From: an uncultured Lachnospiraceae bacterium
Lineage (GTDB): Bacteria; Bacillota; Clostridia; Lachnospirales; Lachnospiraceae
Assembly (NCBI GenBank): GCA_934339365.1
Contig: CAKRHW010000010.1
Location: 1 to 63,073, forward strand
Direction of reading: 5' to 3'
Length of the DNA: 63,073 nucleotides
Shown here: piece by piece, positions 8,035 through 15,644 of the stretch
Layout: the number at the start of each line of letters is the position of its first letter
How positions within the stretch are numbered: position 1 is the stretch's first letter
Translations under genes and position numbers: made by a program
Notes under the pieces: generated by a model
Database searches by the model: none
What the model saw: only the letters and a program-made list of their open reading frames with translations
What the model was told of the DNA's origin: nothing

Positions 8035-10068
8035 TTAAAATTGAATCGAATAACCGGTGTTATAAATCGTTCCATCTAGCATCAGGTATAAATCATAGGA
8101 TTGATTTGTTAATCCTTCTGTAGAGACCCAGCCGGATACGGAAACAGAGCCTTTGTCATCCTGCTTGGTATAGGTCTGATTTAAAGAATATACAAGCTGT
8201 TGCTCTTTATTTTTTAAAATAATAAAACCATCACCTAACTGATCAGAGGCTTTTTGTGTCTGATAGGTTCCTGATATGGTAAGTTTGGTGGTATCATTTA
8301 CAAAGGTCCATCCATTGGTATCTAATGTTTGCTCGTTTTCGATTTTTATTTCTTGAACACTGGTTTTGGTCTGTCCCAGACTGCCGAGTAATTTTGGTGT
8401 TGTTTCTAAGTCTAACTTCGTTGTTTTTTCATAGAATGGAAGTCTGAGGCTGCGGAATGTCAGAGAACTGGCTGTAGAACCACTTAATTTTATTTCGTAT
8501 ACGAGTTTTCCATTTACAATCGAGTCAATGTGCGTAGTAAACTGCATTCCTTTTTGAAACATGGAAGAAGGGCCGTAGTCATAGCTGTCTTTTTCTTTGT
8601 TATACAGGTTAGAACCAGCTGTAACCCAAAGCCTGTCCTTGCTTCCGTCGAGTGAAATTACACCGGAAATCCAGTCGGAATACCAGCTTGCACCACGTTC
8701 TTTTCCATATTCGGAAACCTGGGAAACGGTCATGGTATCTGTGTCAATATGATAAATAACGGCACGAGAATAAACATCTTTTCCGGTTTTCTTCTGGCTG
8801 ATCTGAGATGGTTTGACGCGGGCAGTACCATTATCAAACAGCATAATATCGCCATTGTCTAACATGGTAACCTGATGTTGTGCATAAAACCATTCAAAAT
8901 TGTCTCCTTTCGGAGTAAAAAAATATTTTTTATCTATCTGTTTCCAGTCAGCAGGATCGCCGAGAATCCACTGTAATTCTTTTGTAGATTTTTTTACAGC
9001 AAAGATTGCATCTTTATGTCTTGCGGATAGCAGTAAGAGATCATTTGCTTCATCGTACCAGATAGAATTATTGTGAAACCAGTCTTCTGTACTGGTGCCA
9101 TCGAGTTCTAATGAGGCAGAGGCACCGTCTGATTCATCAATCAGATCGGACATATCAAGTGACCATAAAACCTTTCCTGTATTTCGGTCAATTTCTACTA
9201 CGTAGTCTTCCACCTGACTAAAATCAGGAGAATCACTGGCAACTAACAGATTTCCATTTGGCATTTCCTGAAAATCGTGATGCATACCGCCGGGAATGGC
9301 ATATTCGTTGTAAATGCGTCCGGTCAGATCCATTTCCTGTAAGCCGGATTTATAATAGGACGTTTTTAAGGTATCTTTGGTTGGAACCATAAGATGTCCA
9401 TTCGCTAATTTATGAACGCCTAATGTTCCACAGTCAGTGAAATACCAGCGGACATCTCCACTACTGTCAAGGGCATATAAAGCACCGGTACATCCCATAA
9501 CAAGGGTTAATTCGTCATAATTATATTGTGTTTTATCTTTCATAGAGACAGAAATATCATTGATATTCATATCTATTTTTTCTGTAACGGCTTCTACGGT
9601 TTTTTCCGTACCATCTTCTAGTGTGAGTTTTATTTTGGTCGTTGCATTCGGATATAAGCCATAAATAGGGACAAGATGTTTGGTTCCTTTTTCAATCTCT
9701 CCGGTAATGTTATCTTTTTCATCTTTTCCTAATACGGTTATTGTTCCACCAATGGATTGGTCTGTCTGGAATAGAACAACTCCACTAAGAGGGGAATTTC
9801 CATAAGGATTAATGATTACGGTAGGATTCTCAATGGATGGGCAGTTTTGTAATTCTTTTTTTAACATCTCATCGATTTCGGTTTGTTTTTCAAATTTATT
9901 ACTGGCAGTAATCACATTTGTATTTGTGACGCTTAGAGCTGCGTCTGTTGATTTTTGTGTACTTGTCGTATCATTTGTGGAATTAGATGTTGCATGGCAG
10001 CCGGATAAAAATAGAAAACTTGCAGCTAGTAAGCAACATCCGCATTTTCGTAAATTTTTTGAAAGCAT
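8035..10068 (-). CDS. Arylsulfate sulfotransferase (ASST)-family lipoprotein
   Basis: 677 residues with a lipobox (FLFLSGC), so probably lipid-anchored outside the cell. An Arylsulfotran_N-type domain (NPTVIINPYGNSPLSGVVLF) is followed by a propeller with ALDSSGDVRWYFTD, GGMHHDFQEMPNGNLLVAS, WFHNNSIWYDE, LLSARHKDAI and FYAQHQVTMLDNGDIMLFDNG. These blocks match the order of the catalytic His/Arg residues of E. coli AssT (His252, His356, Arg374, His436), recalled from the literature. Expected reaction: PAPS-independent sulfate transfer from one phenol to another. The start at 10068 has AAGGAG 10 nt upstream. Paralogue of the gene at 3560, on the opposite strand. Confidence 0.83.
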   Translation of the reverse strand: MLSKNLRKCGCCLLAASFLFLSGCHATSNSTNDTTSTQKSTDAALSVTNTNVITASNKFEKQTEIDEMLKKELQNCPSIENPTVIINPYGNSPLSGVVLFQTDQSIGGTITVLGKDEKDNITGEIEKGTKHLVPIYGLYPNATTKIKLTLEDGTEKTVEAVTEKIDMNINDISVSMKDKTQYNYDELTLVMGCTGALYALDSSGDVRWYFTDCGTLGVHKLANGHLMVPTKDTLKTSYYKSGLQEMDLTGRIYNEYAIPGGMHHDFQEMPNGNLLVASDSPDFSQVEDYVVEIDRNTGKVLWSLDMSDLIDESDGASASLELDGTSTEDWFHNNSIWYDEANDLLLLSARHKDAIFAVKKSTKELQWILGDPADWKQIDKKYFFTPKGDNFEWFYAQHQVTMLDNGDIMLFDNGTARVKPSQISQKKTGKDVYSRAVIYHIDTDTMTVSQVSEYGKERGASWYSDWISGVISLDGSKDRLWVTAGSNLYNKEKDSYDYGPSSMFQKGMQFTTHIDSIVNGKLVYEIKLSGSTASSLTFRSLRLPFYEKTTKLDLETTPKLLGSLGQTKTSVQEIKIENEQTLDTNGWTFVNDTTKLTISGTYQTQKASDQLGDGFIILKNKEQQLVYSLNQTYTKQDDKGSVSVSGWVSTEGLTNQSYDLYLMLDGTIYNTGYSIQF

Positions 10069-10218
10069 CGTATCTCTCTCCTTCTTAATGTATTTATGCA
10101 TGCGTCATTATGATATTGATATATCGTGAAATGAGAGTGAAAATGATTTTCTGCTCTATACAAAAGAAGGGGTTTCATGTTAAAATACGTTTTGGATCAT
10201 CATAGAAACGGAGCCACC

Positions 10219-11190
10219 ATGAATTATATTGTATTAGATTTGGAATGGAATCAGTGTCCAAATGGAAAAGAGAAGGAAAACAAAAAGATTCCTTTTGAAA
10301 TTATTGAAATTGGGGCTGTGAAGCTAGATCAGAATCTGAATGTAATAGATACCTTTAGTGAATTGATTCGTCCACAGGTCTATCGGTCATTGCATTATAA
10401 AATTCGGGAAATAAGTAAAATAACAATGGATGATCTGAAAGAATGCCGTAATTTTAAAGATGTAGTCAATGATTTTTTAGACTGGTGTGGAGAGGACGTG
10501 ACATTTTGCACCTGGGGAGCACTGGATTTGACGGAACTGCAGAGGAATATTCAATACTATAAGATTAAACGTCAGATGCCTTTTCCGTTCATTTATCTTG
10601 ATATTCAGAAGTTATTTAGCATTGACCAGGAGGATGGCAAAATTCGAAGAAGTTTATCTCTTGCAGTTGAATATTTACAGATAGAAGAAGAGGAACCTTT
10701 TCACAGAGCTGTAAATGATGCCATGTATACATGCAAGGTTATGAGGATGATTCAGTTTGAGAGTGTAAAAAGGTTTTATTCGATTGACTGTTACTACGTT
10801 CCAAGAAATAAAAAGGATGAGATTTATGTTAAATTTGATCATTATAGTAAGTATATTTCAAGGAAGTTCAGCAGTAAGGAAAGTGCAATTGCAGACGAAG
10901 AGGTAAGTAAGATTCCCTGTTTCTTTTGTGACCAGAGTTTGCCGGAGGTTCTTCCATGGTTTTCAGATAATTCCAAGACATATTATGCGATTGGATATTG
11001 TGATAAACATGGATATATGCAGAGCAGAATACGAATGAAGAAAACAGCAAATGGTCTTAATTATGTAATTAAGATTACCAAGCCAACCACAAAGGAAGGC
11101 AGTCAGCAGATTTTAGCAAGACAAGATGCCATAAGAGAAAAGCGTAGGGAGAGGCGCTTGAGACAGGCAGAAGAAGAAAAAGAGAGCTAG
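10219..11190 (+). CDS. DEDDh 3'-5' exonuclease (RNase T/DnaQ superfamily)
   Basis: 323 residues. The exonuclease fold occupies about 1-185: ExoI motif YIVLDLEWNQ with D and E, a WGALDLTELQRN segment (ExoII) and FHRAVNDAMYT (His and Asp of ExoIII). It would trim single-stranded 3' ends of RNA or DNA, like the KapD/Sen1-type sporadic exonucleases. The C-terminal half has a Cys/His-rich patch (PCFFCDQSLP and YCDKHGY), possibly zinc-binding, and ends in a basic helix. I chose the ATG at 10219, preceded by ACGGAG, over an upstream ATG at 10177 that lacks homology. It converges with the recombinase gene. Confidence 0.85.
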   Translation: MNYIVLDLEWNQCPNGKEKENKKIPFEIIEIGAVKLDQNLNVIDTFSELIRPQVYRSLHYKIREISKITMDDLKECRNFKDVVNDFLDWCGEDVTFCTWGALDLTELQRNIQYYKIKRQMPFPFIYLDIQKLFSIDQEDGKIRRSLSLAVEYLQIEEEEPFHRAVNDAMYTCKVMRMIQFESVKRFYSIDCYYVPRNKKDEIYVKFDHYSKYISRKFSSKESAIADEEVSKIPCFFCDQSLPEVLPWFSDNSKTYYAIGYCDKHGYMQSRIRMKKTANGLNYVIKITKPTTKEGSQQILARQDAIREKRRERRLRQAEEEKES

Positions 11191-11205
11191 AAAGCTCTCT
11201 TTTTA
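11181..11205. terminator. Bidirectional terminator overlapping the exonuclease stop
   Basis: AGAGAGCT (11181-11188) pairs with AGCTCTCT (11193-11200) around a 4-nt loop. T residues follow on the plus strand, and an A-rich tract on the other side gives T residues on the minus strand. The stem includes the exonuclease stop codon, and the end of the convergent recombinase gene lies within the element. Confidence 0.75.
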
Positions 11206-11940
11206 TTTTGTATTTTCATAGGTATCCATTAGAAGTTCTAGTTCTTCTAAAAGACAGTCTACTTTGCCATAAAAGGAATCATTATTTGATGGATTGTTAA
11301 ACTGGTCTCTGATTTCGGTTAAAGACTGAATCATATGATTCAATCTTTCCACACCATTGTTATTGAGATAAAGCATATAACGGCTGCGTTCATTTTCTTC
11401 TGGAGTTAATTTCTTCAGTATGACAGATACGTTAGGTTTCTCACCAATATAACGGTATGTAATAGAAGGAGAGGCATGGTTAAACAGATGCTGAAGATAA
11501 TGAATATCTTTGGTTTTCTGATAATAATTCCATGCAAAGGTCTTACGCATTGTTTGTGCACCGATGGATGAAATTCCCATTTGCTTTCCGACCTTCTTAA
11601 ACACACGATATGCCTGTTCACGTGAAAGAGGGGTATTAGAATTCGCATGTCCTGTGATGAGATAAGCATCAGGATCTTTTCCCTGGGTGTATGCAGTAAT
11701 AATTGCTTTTAGCTCTGCAGGAACCTTATAAGTACGCTGGATATTTTTCGTTCCGATTGAGACAATAATCTCATCCTTTCCAACAATGTCTTTGTTGCGA
11801 ATCTTCAATATTTCCTGAAGCTGAAGACCTGTTCCAACTCCAAGTTCAAACATAATATAATATTTATTATCTAATTGTTTCAAATGTTCTTTGAACTCTT
11901 TAAGTGTATTTTCATTTTTGATAGGTGCAACCCAATTCAT
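11203..11940 (-). CDS. Tyrosine recombinase-like protein, catalytically degenerate
   Basis: 245 residues resembling the catalytic half of phage-type integrases, without the usual N-terminal SAM-like arm-binding domain. The fold landmarks are present, but the first catalytic Arg is replaced (TGLQLQEI instead of TGLRxxEL), and the HxLRH motif reads QTMRKTFA, keeping only its Arg. The late His (LFNHASPSITYRY) and the Tyr nucleophile remain. A helical extension of about 60 residues follows. No att sites or mobile-element genes are seen nearby, so I infer a domesticated DNA-binding or structural role rather than active recombination. It lies 28 nt after dacF on the same strand and may be co-transcribed with it. 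Confidence 0.75.
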   Translation of the reverse strand: MNWVAPIKNENTLKEFKEHLKQLDNKYYIMFELGVGTGLQLQEILKIRNKDIVGKDEIIVSIGTKNIQRTYKVPAELKAIITAYTQGKDPDAYLITGHANSNTPLSREQAYRVFKKVGKQMGISSIGAQTMRKTFAWNYYQKTKDIHYLQHLFNHASPSITYRYIGEKPNVSVILKKLTPEENERSRYMLYLNNNGVERLNHMIQSLTEIRDQFNNPSNNDSFYGKVDCLLEELELLMDTYENTK

Positions 11941-11968
11941 AGTAAATCAAACCCCTTTCCTGTAATTC

Positions 11969-13351
11969 TTAAAAATCAATCTCTTGTTCTTGTTGTCTGC
12001 GTTGTTGTCTTCTTCGAATTGATTCCTGTTGTTTCTTTTTGCGCAGGTGTGTAATGCGAATCATAAATATAATAAAGAGAATTAGTATGATTATGGCAGT
12101 GAAAAATACGAATTTGAAGACTTTCCAGACGAATCTGGTAGTTGCTGTACTAGAACTGCCTTGTCCGGAAATCGTTGTATTCCCGGAAATCACGTTGTTT
12201 GCATTGGCTTTTACTGCATCGGCACTAGATTCAGGTTCAGCTTTTATGACATGGATATCTCCAACAAGATGTTTTCCATAGTAATAAGCAAGCTGGCCGG
12301 ATTCCTTCATAGAAGCAGAAGTGTCAGAAAGTGGCACTCCTTTTGGTACTGTAATCTTACTGCCGGCTGGAATCGTAACAGGATCAGCATTCTGTGTAAA
12401 CGTTCTGGTCTCAGAGGAAGCTAAGTCTATAGAGGTAAAATTCTTAAATCCATAGTCAAGCAGACTCTTAGTATCAGGATAAATATGTCCATTGTTATCA
12501 TCTAAAATGACGCAGATTAAAGTCAGTCCTTTTGACTGTGCACATGTCACCAAAGTATTCCCGGCTTCCTGTGTGTATCCGGTCTTTCCACAAATCACAC
12601 GTTTGTCATAAAAAGTATTATTCGGATTGATCATACTGTGCTTATTATAGACCGTTCTTTCCTGTTTTGAAAACTTGTTCTTGGGAATGGTATAGGTATA
12701 GGTACCGGAAATCTCACGAAAATCAGGAAGTGTTAAGGCCTTTTTAGCAATCAGGGCCATATCATATGCAGTTGTATAGTGATCATCAGCATGGCAGCCA
12801 CTAGGATTAACAAATTTGGTATTCTTGCATCCTAAATCTGCAGCAGTTTTAGTCATCAGCTTTCCAAACTCTTCGACAGAACCTGAAACATGTTCTGCAA
12901 GACCATTTGCCACATCATTCGCAGATGCAAGCAGCAGGCCGTAAAGGGCATTTTTAATGGTTAATGTTTCATTTTCTTTAATTGCTAAATGGGCATAAGA
13001 AGGAGGAACACTATAAACTGCATCATGTGAAAACTTCACTTTGTCCGTCAGCTTTGCATGTTCTAAGGTTAAAATAGCTGTCATAATCTTGGTAATACTT
13101 GCAGGATACATTTTCTTATCCTGCTTCTTGGAATATAAAATGGCTCCAGTGTCACCATCCATTAAAATCGCACTTCTACCATGAATCGATGGGGCAGAGG
13201 GCCAGGAAACATTCTGGGTAGAATTCTGTTGTGCTACCACAGTATCTTCCGGTGTATCATTTGTCGTCGCAAATGCTGTAGCAGTTGAAGTGATTATTAA
13301 TAAAATGGATGTAAATACTCCGGCAAGACGTTTATTAAATTTTAAATACAT
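11969..13351 (-). CDS. dacF: D-alanyl-D-alanine carboxypeptidase (DacF/PBP5-type, peptidase S11)
   Basis: 460 residues. The signal peptide ends near TATAFA. The penicillin-binding fold has S85-ITK88 (SxxK), S143-AN145 (SxN) and K256-TG258 (KTG). It removes the terminal D-Ala from peptidoglycan pentapeptides outside the membrane. A C-terminal beta domain (about 300-380) follows, then a transmembrane helix (FVFFTAIIILILFIIFMI) and a basic cytoplasmic tail rich in Arg and Gln. A C-terminal TM anchor is less usual than the amphipathic helix of classical PBP5. The start at 13351 has a GGAGAAAG site about 10 nt upstream. A long inverted repeat at 13453-13480 lies in the upstream region. Confidence 0.9.
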   Translation of the reverse strand: MYLKFNKRLAGVFTSILLIITSTATAFATTNDTPEDTVVAQQNSTQNVSWPSAPSIHGRSAILMDGDTGAILYSKKQDKKMYPASITKIMTAILTLEHAKLTDKVKFSHDAVYSVPPSYAHLAIKENETLTIKNALYGLLLASANDVANGLAEHVSGSVEEFGKLMTKTAADLGCKNTKFVNPSGCHADDHYTTAYDMALIAKKALTLPDFREISGTYTYTIPKNKFSKQERTVYNKHSMINPNNTFYDKRVICGKTGYTQEAGNTLVTCAQSKGLTLICVILDDNNGHIYPDTKSLLDYGFKNFTSIDLASSETRTFTQNADPVTIPAGSKITVPKGVPLSDTSASMKESGQLAYYYGKHLVGDIHVIKAEPESSADAVKANANNVISGNTTISGQGSSSTATTRFVWKVFKFVFFTAIIILILFIIFMIRITHLRKKKQQESIRRRQQRRQQEQEIDF

Positions 13352-13452
13352 AGTTTTTTCTTTCTCCAATCCAAAGCACACAATTGTTCTTCTGAAAATG
13401 CAGAGCAGGGGACAATAGTATACTTTTCGTTATCAATCAAACATTATAAAAG

Positions 13453-13480
13453 TATGACATATAGATTTTTGAATGTCATA
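13453..13480. promoter_or_regulatory. Inverted repeat upstream of dacF, candidate operator
   Basis: TATGACAT (13453-13460) and ATGTCATA (13473-13480) are perfect 8-bp arms separated by 12 AT-rich bases, about 100 nt upstream of the dacF start. The geometry suits a dimeric regulator. No regulator is assigned. Confidence 0.45.
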
Positions 13481-13506
13481 TATTGATTATACATGAAAAT
13501 AAAAAG

Positions 13507-13547
13507 AATGCAAGTAGAAAGTTCTGGCAGAACTTTCTACTTGCATT
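13507..13547 (-). terminator. Long perfect hairpin after the V-ATPase operon (second of two)
   Basis: 19-bp perfect arms with a 3-nt loop. On the minus strand it is followed by TCTTTTTATTTT, a good T tract. It backs up the hairpin at 13559-13590 as a tandem terminator for the ATPase operon. Confidence 0.8.
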
Positions 13548-13558
13548 GAGGAAAAAAT

Positions 13559-13590
13559 AAAAAGAAGCTGTGCATGCACAGCTTCTTTTT
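13559..13590. terminator. 32-bp perfect palindrome terminator after the V-ATPase operon
   Basis: A self-complementary 32-bp sequence runs from AAAAAGAAGCTG to CAGCTTCTTTTT, with TGCATGCA at the centre. It lies 21 nt after the atpD stop and can terminate on both strands. Confidence 0.85.
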
Positions 13591-13611
13591 GAAATTATCT
13601 AAATAAAGCAA

Positions 13612-14226
13612 TTATTTTTTTCTGCTTTTAATTACTTTTAATCTTGTGAATTCTTCACGTTCTTTTTCCTCTAAGGCATTACCAATCATCTTAGTCAGAT
13701 CGGTATAAGTTGGAATTGTGATATTCTTTAATGCATTTGCACGTTTTTGCGTCTTTTTGATATTATACGCTAAACGGTATGCAGAGTTCTCAATCATGGA
13801 AAGCTTAATTGTTAAATCTTTTACTTTTTCAAATCCTGCTTTGGCTGCATCAAGGGATTCTCTTGTTCCATGGAAAGAATAAAATAAATTCTTTTGTTCT
13901 GGTTCATATTCTACAAGAGGAATCTCAGTACCCATGACACTTCGTGTTTTGATGGATACAGAATTCTCAATAGGAACTGTAAATGCAAAGTTTTCTACAT
14001 TTTTAATTCCCATATGAATATTCGCACGCTCAAGAGCTGTATAAGCTTCTGTAAATGTCTTATCAATCTCACTTTGAATATCCTTAGCCTGTTCAATTAA
14101 ATCCATGATTTCGCGAATCAGAATATTACGTTTTTTATCCATTAACTCAAAACCTTGTTTGGCAAGTGATAATGAATTCTTAGCAGCAATATAATTACCT
14201 TTTGTAGGTACGGCGTTTAGATTCAA
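13612..14226 (-). CDS. atpD: V/A-type ATPase subunit D (central stalk)
   Basis: 204 residues, almost all helical coiled coil, as expected for the rotor shaft. The N-terminus LNAVPTKGNYIAAKNSLSLAKQGFELMDKKRNILIRE is the family signature. Subunit D joins the A3B3 catalytic head to the membrane ring. I chose the TTG at 14226: GGGAGGTGG sits 5-6 nt before it, and the start leaves 13 nt after atpB, whereas the longer ATG reading would run back into atpB and contain the Shine-Dalgarno. Last gene of the nine-gene operon. Confidence 0.92.
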   Translation of the reverse strand: MNLNAVPTKGNYIAAKNSLSLAKQGFELMDKKRNILIREIMDLIEQAKDIQSEIDKTFTEAYTALERANIHMGIKNVENFAFTVPIENSVSIKTRSVMGTEIPLVEYEPEQKNLFYSFHGTRESLDAAKAGFEKVKDLTIKLSMIENSAYRLAYNIKKTQKRANALKNITIPTYTDLTKMIGNALEEKEREEFTRLKVIKSRKK

Positions 14227-14239
14227 TGAAACCACCTCC

Positions 14240-15631
14240 CTAAGAATCAAGCTCTACAGAATCATAATACTTTTCAAGTATCTTTGTATCAATACGATCT
14301 AATTCTTCCTTAGGAAGCATATGGAGAAGTTTCCATCCTAAGTTTAATGTCTCGATAATGGTACGGTTTTCTGTTTCTCCCTGTCCTACGAACTGTTCCT
14401 CAAAAGCTTTACCAAACTTCAGATATTGTTTATCTGTTGGAGAAAGCTCATCTTCACCGATAACGGAAGCAAGGGCTCTAGCATCGCCCACCTTTGCGTA
14501 AGAAGAGAACAGCTGGTTTGCAACAGCCTGATGATCATCACGAGTAAATCCTTCACCAATACCATCCTTCATCAAACGGGAAAGAGATGGTAATACGTTA
14601 ATTGGTGGATATAAAGACTGTCCATGTAAGGTACGGTCTAAAACAATCTGTCCTTCGGTAATGTAACCGGTAAGGTCAGGGATTGGATGAGTAATATCAT
14701 CATTAGGCATTGTTAAAATAGGAATCTGAGTAACACTTCCAGAAGAGCCTTTTACAATTCCGGCACGTTCATAAATAGTTGCCAATTCACTATATAAATA
14801 ACCAGGATAACCCTTTCTTGAAGGAATCTCTCCCTTAGAAGAAGAAACCTCACGCATTGCCTCGGCAAATGATGTCATATCCGTTAAGATTACTAAGATA
14901 TGCATGCCTTTTTCAAATGCAAGATATTCTGCAACAGTCAGGGCAACCTTTGGTGTAATCAATCTTTCTACAACCGGGTCATTTGCAAGGTTCAAGAACA
15001 TTGCAACGTGGTCAGAAACACCACTTTCTTCAAATGTTCTTCTAAAGTATTCAGCAACATCGTATTTAACACCCATTGCAGCAAATACAATTGCGAATTG
15101 CTCATCTGTATCATCACCTAAAGAAGCCTGCTTTACAATCTGTGCAGCTAAACGGTCGTGTGGAAGTCCGTTTCCAGAGAAAATTGGAAGCTTCTGTCCA
15201 CGAATTAAAGTTGTCAGACCATCAATTGCTGAAATACCAGTTCTGATATAGTTACGAGGATATTCTCTCGAAACCGGATTCAATGGCTTACCATTTACAT
15301 CTCGATGGATATCAGAAACAATTGGTCCTAAACCATCGATTGGCTGGCCAATTCCATTAAATGTTCTTCCTAAAATCTCTTCAGACAAGGCAATCTCTAA
15401 TGGATGACCGGTTAATTTTGTATGTGTATTCATTAAGGACATGCCTTCTGAACCTTCGAATACCTGAATGACAGCACGACCATCATAGACTTCAATAATA
15501 CGTCCTAATTTCTTTTCTTTGCCATCATTTACAGATAATTCAACGACTTCATCGAAAGCAGCATCCTGGACACCTTCTAGTGCAATAAGGGGTCCATTAA
15601 TTTCACTTAATCCTAAATATTCTACTGACAT
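14240..15631 (-). CDS. atpB: V/A-type ATPase subunit B
   Basis: 463 residues, the expected length for the non-catalytic nucleotide-binding subunit that alternates with A in the A3B3 head. Signature segments include GRTFNGIGQPIDGLGP, the degenerate P-loop region GQKLPIFSGNGLPHDRLAAQI, ILTDMTSFAEAMREVSSSKGEIPSRKGYPGYLYSELATIYERAG and PIPDLTGYITEGQI. AAGGAGG lies upstream of the ATG at 15631, 13 nt after atpA. Confidence 0.97.
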   Translation of the reverse strand: MSVEYLGLSEINGPLIALEGVQDAAFDEVVELSVNDGKEKKLGRIIEVYDGRAVIQVFEGSEGMSLMNTHTKLTGHPLEIALSEEILGRTFNGIGQPIDGLGPIVSDIHRDVNGKPLNPVSREYPRNYIRTGISAIDGLTTLIRGQKLPIFSGNGLPHDRLAAQIVKQASLGDDTDEQFAIVFAAMGVKYDVAEYFRRTFEESGVSDHVAMFLNLANDPVVERLITPKVALTVAEYLAFEKGMHILVILTDMTSFAEAMREVSSSKGEIPSRKGYPGYLYSELATIYERAGIVKGSSGSVTQIPILTMPNDDITHPIPDLTGYITEGQIVLDRTLHGQSLYPPINVLPSLSRLMKDGIGEGFTRDDHQAVANQLFSSYAKVGDARALASVIGEDELSPTDKQYLKFGKAFEEQFVGQGETENRTIIETLNLGWKLLHMLPKEELDRIDTKILEKYYDSVELDS

Positions 15632-15644
15632 TAATATTTCCTCC

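Noticed and set aside
11203..11940. Integrated mobile element marked by the tyrosine recombinase
   Set aside because: No tRNA attachment site, direct repeats, relaxase, phage or excision genes nearby, and the catalytic residues are incomplete.
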